Part shown: piece after piece, positions 6,501 through 11,522 of the stretch | How the letters are laid out: every line of letters starts with the position of its first letter | Numbering within the stretch: position 1 is the stretch's first letter | NCBI GenBank assembly: GCA_001917895.1 | Contig: MNEW01000039.1 | Coordinates: 9,153-20,674, forward strand | DNA: 11,522 nt | Source: Actinobacteria bacterium 13_1_40CM_66_12 | GTDB taxonomy: Bacteria > Chloroflexota > Dormibacteria > Dormibacterales > Dormibacteraceae | Direction: 5' to 3' | The notes under the pieces: generated by a model | The model's database searches: none | The model's input: the letters and a program-made list of their open reading frames with translations, nothing else | Told to the model about the DNA's origin: nothing | Position numbers and translations under genes: made by a program

Positions 6501-7453
6501 ACCACCAGCCATTGGTCTGCACCGGCCTGATCGGTTGCCGAGCTGCGCCGGGCGCGGGCGGCGCGGGACGTGATGGCCGCCTCCAGCTCGTCCGGGTCGC
6601 AGACCACTGGACCGGATTGGTCGCCCGACGCCCCCCGGAGGTGGGGCAGCCACTTCATCCACTCCCAGCCCGGCGCGGAAGCCCGGCTGGCACACAGCAG
6701 GAGGCGAACGTCGTCGGGCGCGTGCAGGACGGCCAGCTGGCTCAAGAGAGCGCGCGCGGCATCGTCAATCGCGGCGCGATGTCCAACGACGCTGACCACA
6801 GGTGATGTCTTGAGGTCCACGGCTACGGCCTCATTCGAAACTGTGCTCTGGGCTCGCACCAGCTCACCCATCGCCTCGATGCACACGGGATCCGATTGGG
6901 CTCCGAGGCCGTCTTCGGACGGAACCTGAAACGGCGTCGCCAGCGGCAAGGTGCCTTGACCCACCCTCAGCACGAGGAAGTCCGGATCGTCAGGCCGTCT
7001 CTCCCAGAGGCGGGCGGTCGAACCGGTGATGGCAAGCAGGGCGTCAGGCGGAGGATGGCTCCATGCCGATGCGGCCCGCTGAGCGGCGGCGGCCGCCTGC
7101 AGCTGGACGCGGACTCCGTGCAAATAGTCGAGGTAGCGGGCGCGCCCCCCTCTAAGGCGACGCTTCACGGACGACCTCTGCTGCATTCCCATTCCGATAC
7201 CCATGCCGACCGAGCCGAGCATGAACAGCAATCCGCTCGCGAGGAAAAGAGGCTTGGGGTTGTTGACGATGAACAGCATCCCGCCGAGGCTCCCGACGAT
7301 CGGAAACACGTACTGGAGCCAGGCGACCGCACCGCCTGACTGCGAATCGAGGCGCGGCGGCGCCGACAGCGTGATTGGAGAGTCCGGCACGACTGGGGGT
7401 GCCGATCGGGGCGCCCGGCGTATCGTCCGCGACCGAGCATCTACAGTCACCAT
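3527..7453 (-). CDS. eccC: Type VII secretion motor ATPase EccC (three FtsK/SpoIIIE domains, fused Ca+Cb)
   Basis: The motor of type VII (ESX) secretion, which binds WXG100 substrates and drives export. The 1308-residue length fits a full fused EccC. Two membrane segments (about 43-64 and 68-90) follow a basic N-terminus. ATPase 1 has Walker A GATGSGKS (475-482) and Walker B VLMVDEF with D588 and catalytic E589. ATPase 2 has GAALTGKT (819-826), but its Walker B is VVDNW (D929, N930). ATPase 3 has GDGESGKT (1106-1113) and VVDDYD (D1203, D1204). Only domain 1 therefore has the canonical DE pair, as described for EccC proteins in which domain 1 is the catalytically important one. The ATG at 7453 lacks a Shine-Dalgarno; TAGTGT lies 9 nt upstream. 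It is divergent from eccD and overlaps the small membrane protein gene by 20 nt at its 3' end. Confidence 0.96.
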   Translation of the reverse strand: MVTVDARSRTIRRAPRSAPPVVPDSPITLSAPPRLDSQSGGAVAWLQYVFPIVGSLGGMLFIVNNPKPLFLASGLLFMLGSVGMGIGMGMQQRSSVKRRLRGGRARYLDYLHGVRVQLQAAAAAQRAASAWSHPPPDALLAITGSTARLWERRPDDPDFLVLRVGQGTLPLATPFQVPSEDGLGAQSDPVCIEAMGELVRAQSTVSNEAVAVDLKTSPVVSVVGHRAAIDDAARALLSQLAVLHAPDDVRLLLCASRASAPGWEWMKWLPHLRGASGDQSGPVVCDPDELEAAITSRAARARRSSATDQAGADQWLVVLADGVVPAPEAIATLRRTPSRTSLVILAESAAAEPNEVDVRVGVAAARLEVESSGPRIEGRPDRLGPAAAEAIARRLAPLRLLEEPGSRRLAGAISLTDLLDIRDVARLDPAVIWRTRASADNLRTPIGVSSQGGAVLLDLKESALGGDGPHGLVIGATGSGKSELLRTVVTGLALTHPPDLLAFVLVDFKGGAAFAGLQDLPHVAGVITNLADDLAMVDRMHAALFGEIRRRQELLRKAGNLASLRDYHRRRAAGDALPPLPYLVLMVDEFGELLTSKPDFIDLFVAVGRLGRSLGMHLLLCSQQLDEGRLRGLEGHLSYRIALRTFSAAESRTVLGVPDAYELPPIAGSAYLKVGTTAYTRFRAALVSQPYSAPQDSTDAPPRPRPFSLAFGEPVVRPQEDHEPATEGPSVLDVVVSQLRDAAERVHQVWLPPLERTVALDQLLGDIRKRRERGLSATSWAGSGRQSVPVGLVDLPAEQARDVLAVDLAGSAGHLLVVGAALTGKTTLLRTLIASFALTHTPQEAQFYCIDYGGGGLSVLGGLPHVGGAAGRQDPERVRRTVAEVAALLDEREARFKAVGIDSPQTLRSRRESGDLGGDGWHDVFLVVDNWPALRQEFEDLEAPIQEIAARGLGYGVHLIMTASRWVDVRSALRESIGGRLELRLHDPMESAINRRAAENVAKGIPGRGMTADSLHFQTAMPRIDGGADASGMQPALEDLVAQVAAAWAGSGARPVLVLPHEIGLKDLPGVTARDKGGVPIGLSERDLDVVWLDLVGSDPHFLVFGDGESGKTNVLRSFLLGLMARQSPSQAQILLVDYRRTLLGVVPPEYLLGYAGAEPAAVAQVAETAQVLNKRLPPADLSIEKLRARSWWKGPDVYVVVDDYDLVVTPSGSPLQPFVSLLAQAKDVGLHIVAARRTGGAGRGILEPLLLRLRELGTPGLLLSGDPGEGPLLGSHRSSAQPPGRGLLVRRHERPALVQVAVSVRER

Positions 7454-7462
7454 CGATTCGTC

Positions 7463-7468
7463 ACACTA
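7463..7468 (-). promoter_or_regulatory. Candidate -10 for eccC
   Basis: TAGTGT on the minus strand, 9 nt before the eccC ATG, with no purine-rich site between. This would give a leader of only 1-3 nt. No good -35 was found. Confidence 0.3.
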
Positions 7469-7480
7469 ATGGTTCGAGTC

Positions 7481-7491
7481 CTCAGTCTGAG
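7481..7491. promoter_or_regulatory. Short palindrome in the eccC-eccD divergent region
   Basis: CTCAG-T-CTGAG, a perfect 11-bp palindrome in the 88-bp gap between the eccC and eccD starts. A further CTGAG half-site follows at 7501-7505. It lies where a -35 for eccC would fall, so a shared operator is possible. It is short and could be chance. Confidence 0.3.
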
Positions 7492-7541
7492 AAAGCCCTG
7501 CTGAGATCACCGAGGAGGACAACGTAGAGGCGTCGTGCCGC

Positions 7542-8846
7542 GTGACCGTCGTCGGTTCCAGACGGCGGGTCGACGCCACCCTACCCGCCGGCATTCCCGT
7601 CGCCGAATTGCTTTGGGACGTGGTGGGCATGCTCGGCGAGACCGGTGATGGCGCGGCCGCCAGATGGGCGCTGATCAGGGTTGGTGGCCAGGTGCTCGAC
7701 CCTGAGCTTGCGCTGGAGGACCAGGGTGTGGTCGAGGGAACCATGCTGTTCCTTCGCGACATCACCTCTCCAACTCCGGAGCCCGTGGTCGACGACTACT
7801 CCGAGCGCGTTGCGATCACCGTTGATGCCCAGACCGGTCGCTGGGCCAAGCCGGCGGCCCAGCTGCTGCTCGTGGGAGCAGCCGCCCTCTGCCTGCTGGG
7901 TGCCGGCCTGCTGACCCTCCTGATCGGAGATCGCGGATTGCGGACCGTGGGTGGCCTGGGAGGCGCGGCAATCGCCGCCGCGGGCGGCCTCGGCATGGCA
8001 CAGCTCATCGGCAAGCGCGCCTTGGGCGGGATCATCGTGCTTGCCGGATTGCCCCTGTGGGCCGCCGCCGGCGCAGGCATTGCCGGCGAAGCTGGAGCGG
8101 ATTCGACAGGGATTTTGGCGGCGGCTCTGGGGTCTCTCGCCGCGGGGTCGTGGGTCGCCATCCTTATCGCCGGCGACGCCGTGATCACGCCGGCGGTCGG
8201 CTTGATCGCAGCCCTCCTCCTCCCCGCGGTGGTGCTTGTGGGGTCATCGGCGGCCGGCGTCGGGTCTCTTGCCGCGGCGGCACTTCTCGCTCCGCTCGGG
8301 CTCGGCCAGCTGGCCGTGACGCCCGCCCTGGCGGCGCGACTGGCGAACCTCGCCGAGCCCGATCCCACATCGGTCTCAGTACGTGCGCGGCGCGGCCGGC
8401 GCCTGCTGGCCGCACTGCTTGTCGGGTCCACGGTCCTGCTGACGGCTTCGAATGCGGCCCTTGCGATTTCGGGGGGTTGGTTTGCCTGGGGCCTCATGGC
8501 CGTGACCTCGGTTGCCGTGGTGGCCAAGGCAAGACATTTTCGATTTTCGGCTGAGGTCGCGCCCTTGGTCGCCGGCGGGCTGATCGGGCTGGTGTTGCTG
8601 GAGTGCTCGCTGGTCCTGCAGCTGTCCGGGCCGGGTCGAGTGGGAGGCACCGTCGCCGTCCTGATCGCGGATGCGATTCTCCTTGCGGCGGCGGCCGCCA
8701 CTGTCAGAGGCTGGGAGCTGTCGCCGCTTTTCCGCAGGCAGATGAGCAGGGTCGAGTTGCTGGCCACAGTGGCAACCGTGCCCTTGGCGCTAGCGGTCCT
8801 GCGAACTTACGAGGCTGTGGCGCGCTTCGCCCACGGCCTGCACTAG
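7542..8846 (+). CDS. eccD: Type VII secretion integral membrane protein EccD
   Basis: Forms the inner-membrane core of the type VII secretion channel. The protein has 434 residues. Residues 1-73 are a ubiquitin-like (YukD-type) cytoplasmic domain, from VTVVGSRRRVDATLPAGIPVAELL to EGTMLFLRD. A linker with DDYSERVAITVDAQTGRW (84-101) leads into about eleven hydrophobic segments, near 104-128, 136-155, 159-180, 188-211, 213-236, 238-260, 287-309, 312-329, 337-360, 366-388 and 403-421. The overall plan, a ubiquitin-like domain plus eleven membrane helices, is diagnostic for EccD. The GTG at 7542 is the only start in frame after the stop at 7488; a weak GAGG (7527-7530) lies 11 nt before it, while GAGGAGG at 7512-7518 is too far. 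The TAG stop lies in CTAG shared with the convergent MinD-like gene. Confidence 0.93.
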   Translation: MTVVGSRRRVDATLPAGIPVAELLWDVVGMLGETGDGAAARWALIRVGGQVLDPELALEDQGVVEGTMLFLRDITSPTPEPVVDDYSERVAITVDAQTGRWAKPAAQLLLVGAAALCLLGAGLLTLLIGDRGLRTVGGLGGAAIAAAGGLGMAQLIGKRALGGIIVLAGLPLWAAAGAGIAGEAGADSTGILAAALGSLAAGSWVAILIAGDAVITPAVGLIAALLLPAVVLVGSSAAGVGSLAAAALLAPLGLGQLAVTPALAARLANLAEPDPTSVSVRARRGRRLLAALLVGSTVLLTASNAALAISGGWFAWGLMAVTSVAVVAKARHFRFSAEVAPLVAGGLIGLVLLECSLVLQLSGPGRVGGTVAVLIADAILLAAAAATVRGWELSPLFRRQMSRVELLATVATVPLALAVLRTYEAVARFAHGLH

Positions 8847-9916
8847 CCGAGGCTTCCGACCAGGACCGCCGCCAGCTCCCGAACGCTGACCTGCCAGGAA
8901 ACCGGGGCGCCGGGCCACGTGAAGCCGCGCGTCCTCAACCGCTTGGCGTGGTGCGGATCATAGGTGACCGTGACCTGTTGAACACCGTCGGTCGAGCGCA
9001 TGGAACGAGCGCGCGACGGTGACTGATTCGCGACCACAACGACCGCCTTCCCTCGAGCCTGAATCGATTCCGCGATGGAACCCGTTTCGTCGAGCTTCGC
9101 GAGCTGCGGCGTCGTGACCAGGACGACCTGGTCGGCGGCGTCGATCGAGGCGCGACTCACGGCGCGCTGAAGACCGGCGCCGCAGTCGAGGATCACGATG
9201 TTGTGGAGGTGGCGGAGGTGCTCGATGAGCCGGCCCCAGCTGGCGGCACCCGGGGCGATCGCGCTGGTCGGCTTGTCCGGACCGGGCAAGATCGATAGCC
9301 GCGGTGCGACGCCGACAAGAGCGCCTCGCACTTGTTCAGGTGTCACGTTGGGCCGGAAAAGCGAGGCGTAAACATCCTTTGACATGCTGCTGTCGGGGGC
9401 AATCCAGTGGCTCATCGCGCCCGCTTGAGCATTGGCGTCGACCGCAGCCACCTGGTCGTCCCGCAGCGCGCCGAGCATCGTCGCCAGCAGGACGGTGACG
9501 GTCGTCGCACCAGCGCCGGGGTGATCTGAAATTACGGCGATCACATTGCTGGCTCGAAGACGGGGCGCGACGATCGCGCCGTCGAGCGCGCGAATGTACG
9601 CGGCATCGCCGGCACGATCCACATCGGCCGCCGGCGACGGCACCCGTACTTGGTCCGCTTCCGCGTCCTCGAGGGGCTCCGGCTCGACGAGCACCAGGAC
9701 GGCGCCGGCGAAAATCCCGCACTCGCGGAGGGTCCGAGTCCCAGGCAGCGGCGCCCCTCCCTTAGGGGCCAGCTTCCATCCGAGCCCATCCGCCCGTCCC
9801 TCGCACACCTCGACCAGGCTGGGCACCAGGTCGTCGACGAGGGCGTCCTCGGGCACCTCGAGCGGGCGCCTTCCTGATGGGCTCTCAACGTCAACGCGCA
9901 GGCGTAGTTGGCTCAA
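8843..9916 (-). CDS. Ubiquitin-like (YukD-type) domain fused to a degenerate MinD/CpaE-like domain
   Basis: A 357-residue two-part protein. Residues 3-78 (LRLRVDVESPSGRRPLEVPEDALVDDL... to GAVLVLVEP) follow the same strand-helix-strand plan as the ubiquitin-like N-terminus of EccD next door. An acidic linker (about 79-100) leads to a MinD/ParA-like domain from about 122. Its P-loop reads SDHPGAGATTVTV (130-142), so both the signature lysine and the Walker lysine of KGGVGKTT are replaced (H132, A137). VDANAQAG (159-166) and VILDCGAGL (241-249) keep the later motifs. Loss of the Walker lysine with ATT retained resembles CpaE/TadZ-type proteins, which act as localisation factors. The start is TTG at 9916; no other in-frame start is near and GGTGG lies just upstream. 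It is probably cytoplasmic; an interaction with EccD or EccC is inferred. Confidence 0.82.
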   Translation of the reverse strand: MSQLRLRVDVESPSGRRPLEVPEDALVDDLVPSLVEVCEGRADGLGWKLAPKGGAPLPGTRTLRECGIFAGAVLVLVEPEPLEDAEADQVRVPSPAADVDRAGDAAYIRALDGAIVAPRLRASNVIAVISDHPGAGATTVTVLLATMLGALRDDQVAAVDANAQAGAMSHWIAPDSSMSKDVYASLFRPNVTPEQVRGALVGVAPRLSILPGPDKPTSAIAPGAASWGRLIEHLRHLHNIVILDCGAGLQRAVSRASIDAADQVVLVTTPQLAKLDETGSIAESIQARGKAVVVVANQSPSRARSMRSTDGVQQVTVTYDPHHAKRLRTRGFTWPGAPVSWQVSVRELAAVLVGSLG

Positions 9917-9948
9917 TTCGCCACCATCGTGGAGTTGCCGCTACGGCG

Positions 9949-9976
9949 TTTCAAATCGGTCCACAGGGCTTAGCAT
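9949..9976 (+). promoter_or_regulatory. Weak candidate promoter of the WXG100 operon
   Basis: TTTCAA (9949-9954), 16-nt spacer, TAGCAT (9971-9976, four of six -10 bases). It is the best match I found in the 116-bp gap between the TTG at 9916 and the ATG at 10033. It would give a leader of about 50 nt containing the ribosome binding site. Two short inverted repeats (9921-9932 and 9937-9947) lie just upstream. Confidence 0.3.
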
Positions 9977-10016
9977 GAATCGAACGGTTAACGGCAGCGC
10001 ATTCCGGATCTCTTGA

Positions 10017-10023
10017 GGGAGGA
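10017..10023 (+). promoter_or_regulatory. Ribosome binding site of the first WXG100 gene
   Basis: GGGAGGA, 9 nt before the ATG at 10033. It supports that start. An ATG at 10025 is out of frame and meets a stop after three codons. Confidence 0.8.
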
Positions 10024-10032
10024 CATGGAGAG

Positions 10033-10356
10033 ATGAGCGGAGGCGGTTCGAACTTCCGGACGGAGCTGGCCACGATGCAGGCCGCTTCGCAACACGTCTA
10101 TGACGTGAACGCCCAGATTCAGTCGCAGCTCAGCAACCTGCTCGCGCGCCTCGATCCCCTGATGGGGACCTGGCAGGGATCGGCCGCCACCAGCTTCCAT
10201 GCTTTGAAGGATCGCTGGCATCAGGATGCGACGCAGCTCAACGTGGCGCTGCGGGCGATCGGCGACGGCTTGGTCAAGGTTCAAAGCAACTACCAGACGA
10301 CCGAGGACACCAGCCAGCAGAGCTTCACCTCGATCACTCGCAAGCTGGGAGGCTGA
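10033..10356 (+). CDS. WXG100 family secreted protein (ESX-type), first of pair
   Basis: A small helical-hairpin protein exported by type VII secretion, usually as a dimer. It has 107 residues, typical of the family. The WXG turn is W47-Q48-G49, followed by SAATSFHALKDRW, the usual start of helix 2. The C-terminal part has Y87-Q-T-T-E91, matching the YxxxD/E type VII export signal. Both halves have the heptad-like hydrophobic pattern of the hairpin, and there is no Sec signal peptide. A strong ribosome binding site (10017-10023) precedes it. The next gene begins 1 nt after its stop, so the two are co-translated and probably form a heterodimer or similar partner complex. It may be a helper for the toxin-like gene downstream. 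Confidence 0.95.
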   Translation: MSGGGSNFRTELATMQAASQHVYDVNAQIQSQLSNLLARLDPLMGTWQGSAATSFHALKDRWHQDATQLNVALRAIGDGLVKVQSNYQTTEDTSQQSFTSITRKLGG

Positions 10357-10357
10357 C

Positions 10358-10654
10358 ATGGGCGGAGACGGACACATCCTCGTCACATTCGGGGCGGTCA
10401 ACGAGGCGGCGATGGATACCGATGGCGTCGCTTCACAGATCGCCGCTCAATTGAGCGACCTCAAGGCTTACCTGGCGCCATTGGTCGCGAGCTGGTCGGG
10501 CGATGCGTCCGGCGAGTTCCAGGCGCTTCAGGCCAAATGGGACGCCAGCGCCGACGATCTCAACCAGGTCCTGCGCCAGATCTCGCAGTCGCTGCGCACC
10601 GCAGGCGACAACTATCTGAACACGGAGCGGGCCAACAGACAGATCTGGAGCTGA
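10358..10654 (+). CDS. WXG100 family secreted protein, second of pair
   Basis: A 98-residue WXG100 protein starting at the ATG at 10358. GGGAGG (10347-10352), inside the end of the previous gene, is its ribosome binding site with 5-nt spacing, so the longer open frame back to 10226 is not used. The WXG turn is W46-S47-G48, followed by DASGEFQALQAKW. The C-terminus has Y86-L-N-T-E90, again matching YxxxD/E. The N-terminal segment GHILVTFGAVNEAAMD is longer and more beta-like than in a minimal EsxA. With the first WXG100 protein it forms a tandem pair like EsxB/EsxA, though which is the signal-bearing partner cannot be said because both have a YxxxE motif. The toxin-like gene follows after 9 nt. 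Confidence 0.95.
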   Translation: MGGDGHILVTFGAVNEAAMDTDGVASQIAAQLSDLKAYLAPLVASWSGDASGEFQALQAKWDASADDLNQVLRQISQSLRTAGDNYLNTERANRQIWS

Positions 10655-10663
10655 TTCGTAGGC

Positions 10664-11242
10664 GTGAGCCTGGATCTGCCTCCTGAGCTCGAGTGGGCGA
10701 TAAATTTCATCGGCCTGCCCTGGCCTGGAATCGAAGAGGACACGCTGCGCGAGTACGCCACGCATCTGCGCACGTACAGTTCCGCGTTGACCACAACGCA
10801 CGGTGACGCACGCGCCACCGTCCTGGCCCTGTCCGCCGACAACTTCGGGGAATCGATCGATGCAGTCGTGGATCGCTGGGGCCATCTCTCCTCCAATCAC
10901 ATCCAGGAGCTCGTCGCGGGCTGCAACGGCTTCGCGGATGCACTGGACGTCGTCGCGGACGGCGTGGTCACTGCAAAGGTGGGAATCATTGCCGCACTGA
11001 CGGCGATGGCGGTCGAGTTCGTGGCCGATCAGGCAGCGGCAGTCGCGACCTTCGGCCTGGCGGAGTTTGCGACCGTCGCGATCGTCGGCACGACCAGGTG
11101 GATCGTCAAGGGCCTGCTCAACCAGCTCGAACAGGTGGTCATCGCAGAGGCTTTGCAAATCGCGCTCACTCCGCTGGAGGGCAAGCTCGAGGAGGCTGTG
11201 AGGGGCCTGGCTTTGCACGGGGTGGAGGCGGCACTCGCATAG
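10664..11242 (+). CDS. CpnT-like / WXG100-like N-terminal domain of a putative type VII polymorphic toxin (apparently frameshifted)
   Basis: 192 residues from a GTG start. The opening LPPELEWAINFIGLPWPGIEEDTLREYATHLRTYSSAL matches the PPEL-W...G-x-WP...DE pattern of long WXG100-like N-termini of actinobacterial toxins such as CpnT. A helical region with RWG (71-73) follows, then a hydrophobic stretch (about 102-145) and an amphipathic end (LEEAVRGLALHGVEAALA). In this family the domain targets a C-terminal toxin for type VII export. Here the frame stops at TAG 11240-11242, with no toxin domain. Coding-quality sequence continues immediately in the -1 frame, so the two pieces are probably one gene broken by an indel or a sequencing error. 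GGAG at 10647-10650 is a weak ribosome binding site, and the gene is likely co-transcribed with the WXG100 pair. Confidence 0.75.
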   Translation: MSLDLPPELEWAINFIGLPWPGIEEDTLREYATHLRTYSSALTTTHGDARATVLALSADNFGESIDAVVDRWGHLSSNHIQELVAGCNGFADALDVVADGVVTAKVGIIAALTAMAVEFVADQAAAVATFGLAEFATVAIVGTTRWIVKGLLNQLEQVVIAEALQIALTPLEGKLEEAVRGLALHGVEAALA

Positions 11243-11244
11243 GC

Positions 11245-11522
11245 GGCTCAAATAGCGGATTCAAAATCAACCTCGACTCCCTCGGTCAAGCGGCCGACAA
11301 GCTGCACGGGCACGCGAGCGAGATCGAGAACCACGGTCGGGCTCTGAGTGCGAAGACCGGAGGAAGGGTGGGCCATGGCGCCATCGGAGAAGTCGCCGAA
11401 CGCCTGGTCAAACGCGGGGTGCGAGCGGCCGGCGAAGGTGTCTCTAAGGCCATTGCCGACTTTCATCGCGGCACCGCCGAAGGCCTGAAAGCCGTGGCGA
11501 CGCGGACCAAAGAGGCGGACGC
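11245..11522 (+). CDS. Continuation of the toxin-like protein in the -1 frame (no start codon, 3' truncated by window edge)
   Basis: The frame beginning at 11245 is open to the window end and encodes GSNSGFKINLDSLGQAADKL, followed by HASEIENHGRALSAKTGGRVGHGAIGEVAERLVKRG, a charged helical sequence with a plausible Gly/Ser linker at its start. This kind of segment (FKINLDSL...AADKL...A...H..AL, then VGxGxIGEV) is what I would expect between a CpnT-like N-terminus and a distal toxin domain; that is a judgement from memory of such proteins. No ATG, GTG or TTG lies in this frame between 11101 and 11367. The first is the GTG at 11368, which would discard the conserved-looking part. It is therefore best read as the second half of the gene at 10664. 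The toxin activity lies beyond the window. Confidence 0.65.

Noticed and set aside
9975..10016. 13-codon ATG frame in the WXG100 leader as a leader peptide
   Set aside because: There is no ribosome binding site, no regulatory codon run and no attenuator structure; it probably arises by chance.
11098..11244. GTG at 11098 as the start of the last partial gene
   Set aside because: It would add 49 residues of shadow sequence deep inside the upstream gene and has no ribosome binding site.

Overview
GC-rich, densely coding bacterial DNA. The gene content (class E-like sortase, actinobacterial-style ArsC and ArsR, EccC/EccD, paired WXG100 proteins, GTG/TTG starts, several genes without a Shine-Dalgarno) points to Actinomycetota or a related high-GC lineage such as Chloroflexota/Dormibacterota. 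The window alone cannot settle which.

Left part (1-2085): the 3' end of a sortase, then an arsenic detoxification group: arsC (arsenate reductase) and arsM (arsenite methyltransferase) on +, with arsR (repressor) between them on -. The arsR-arsM gap carries two copies of an ATCGA-N6-TCGAT operator, one over the -35 and one at the expected start of the arsM promoter. No arsenite efflux gene is visible, so the visible route is reduction followed by methylation.

Right part (2092-11522): a type VII (ESX-like) secretion locus. It holds a canonical MinD/ParA-like ATPase (-), a 64-residue single-pass membrane protein (+), a full-length three-ATPase EccC (-), the membrane channel EccD (+), a second MinD-like protein that has an EccD/YukD-type ubiquitin-like N-terminus and a degenerate P-loop (-), and an operon (+) of two WXG100 proteins followed by a CpnT-like/WXG100-like polymorphic-toxin N-terminus. 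The last gene appears frameshifted: its continuation runs off the window end in the -1 frame with no usable start codon. EccB, EccE and the mycosin protease are not in the window.

The layout is striking. From arsC to the WXG100 operon every successive gene flips strand. Convergent junctions overlap or nearly touch (4-nt overlap, 6-nt gap, 20-nt overlap, 4-nt overlap). Divergent junctions are 88-116 bp (54-93 bp for arsR-arsM, depending on the arsR start). EccC would power export of the WXG100 pair and the toxin through EccD, and the two MinD-like proteins are probable cytoplasmic accessory or positioning factors. No RNA genes, insertion sequences or CRISPR arrays were seen, and no stretch over 300 bases lacks a gene.
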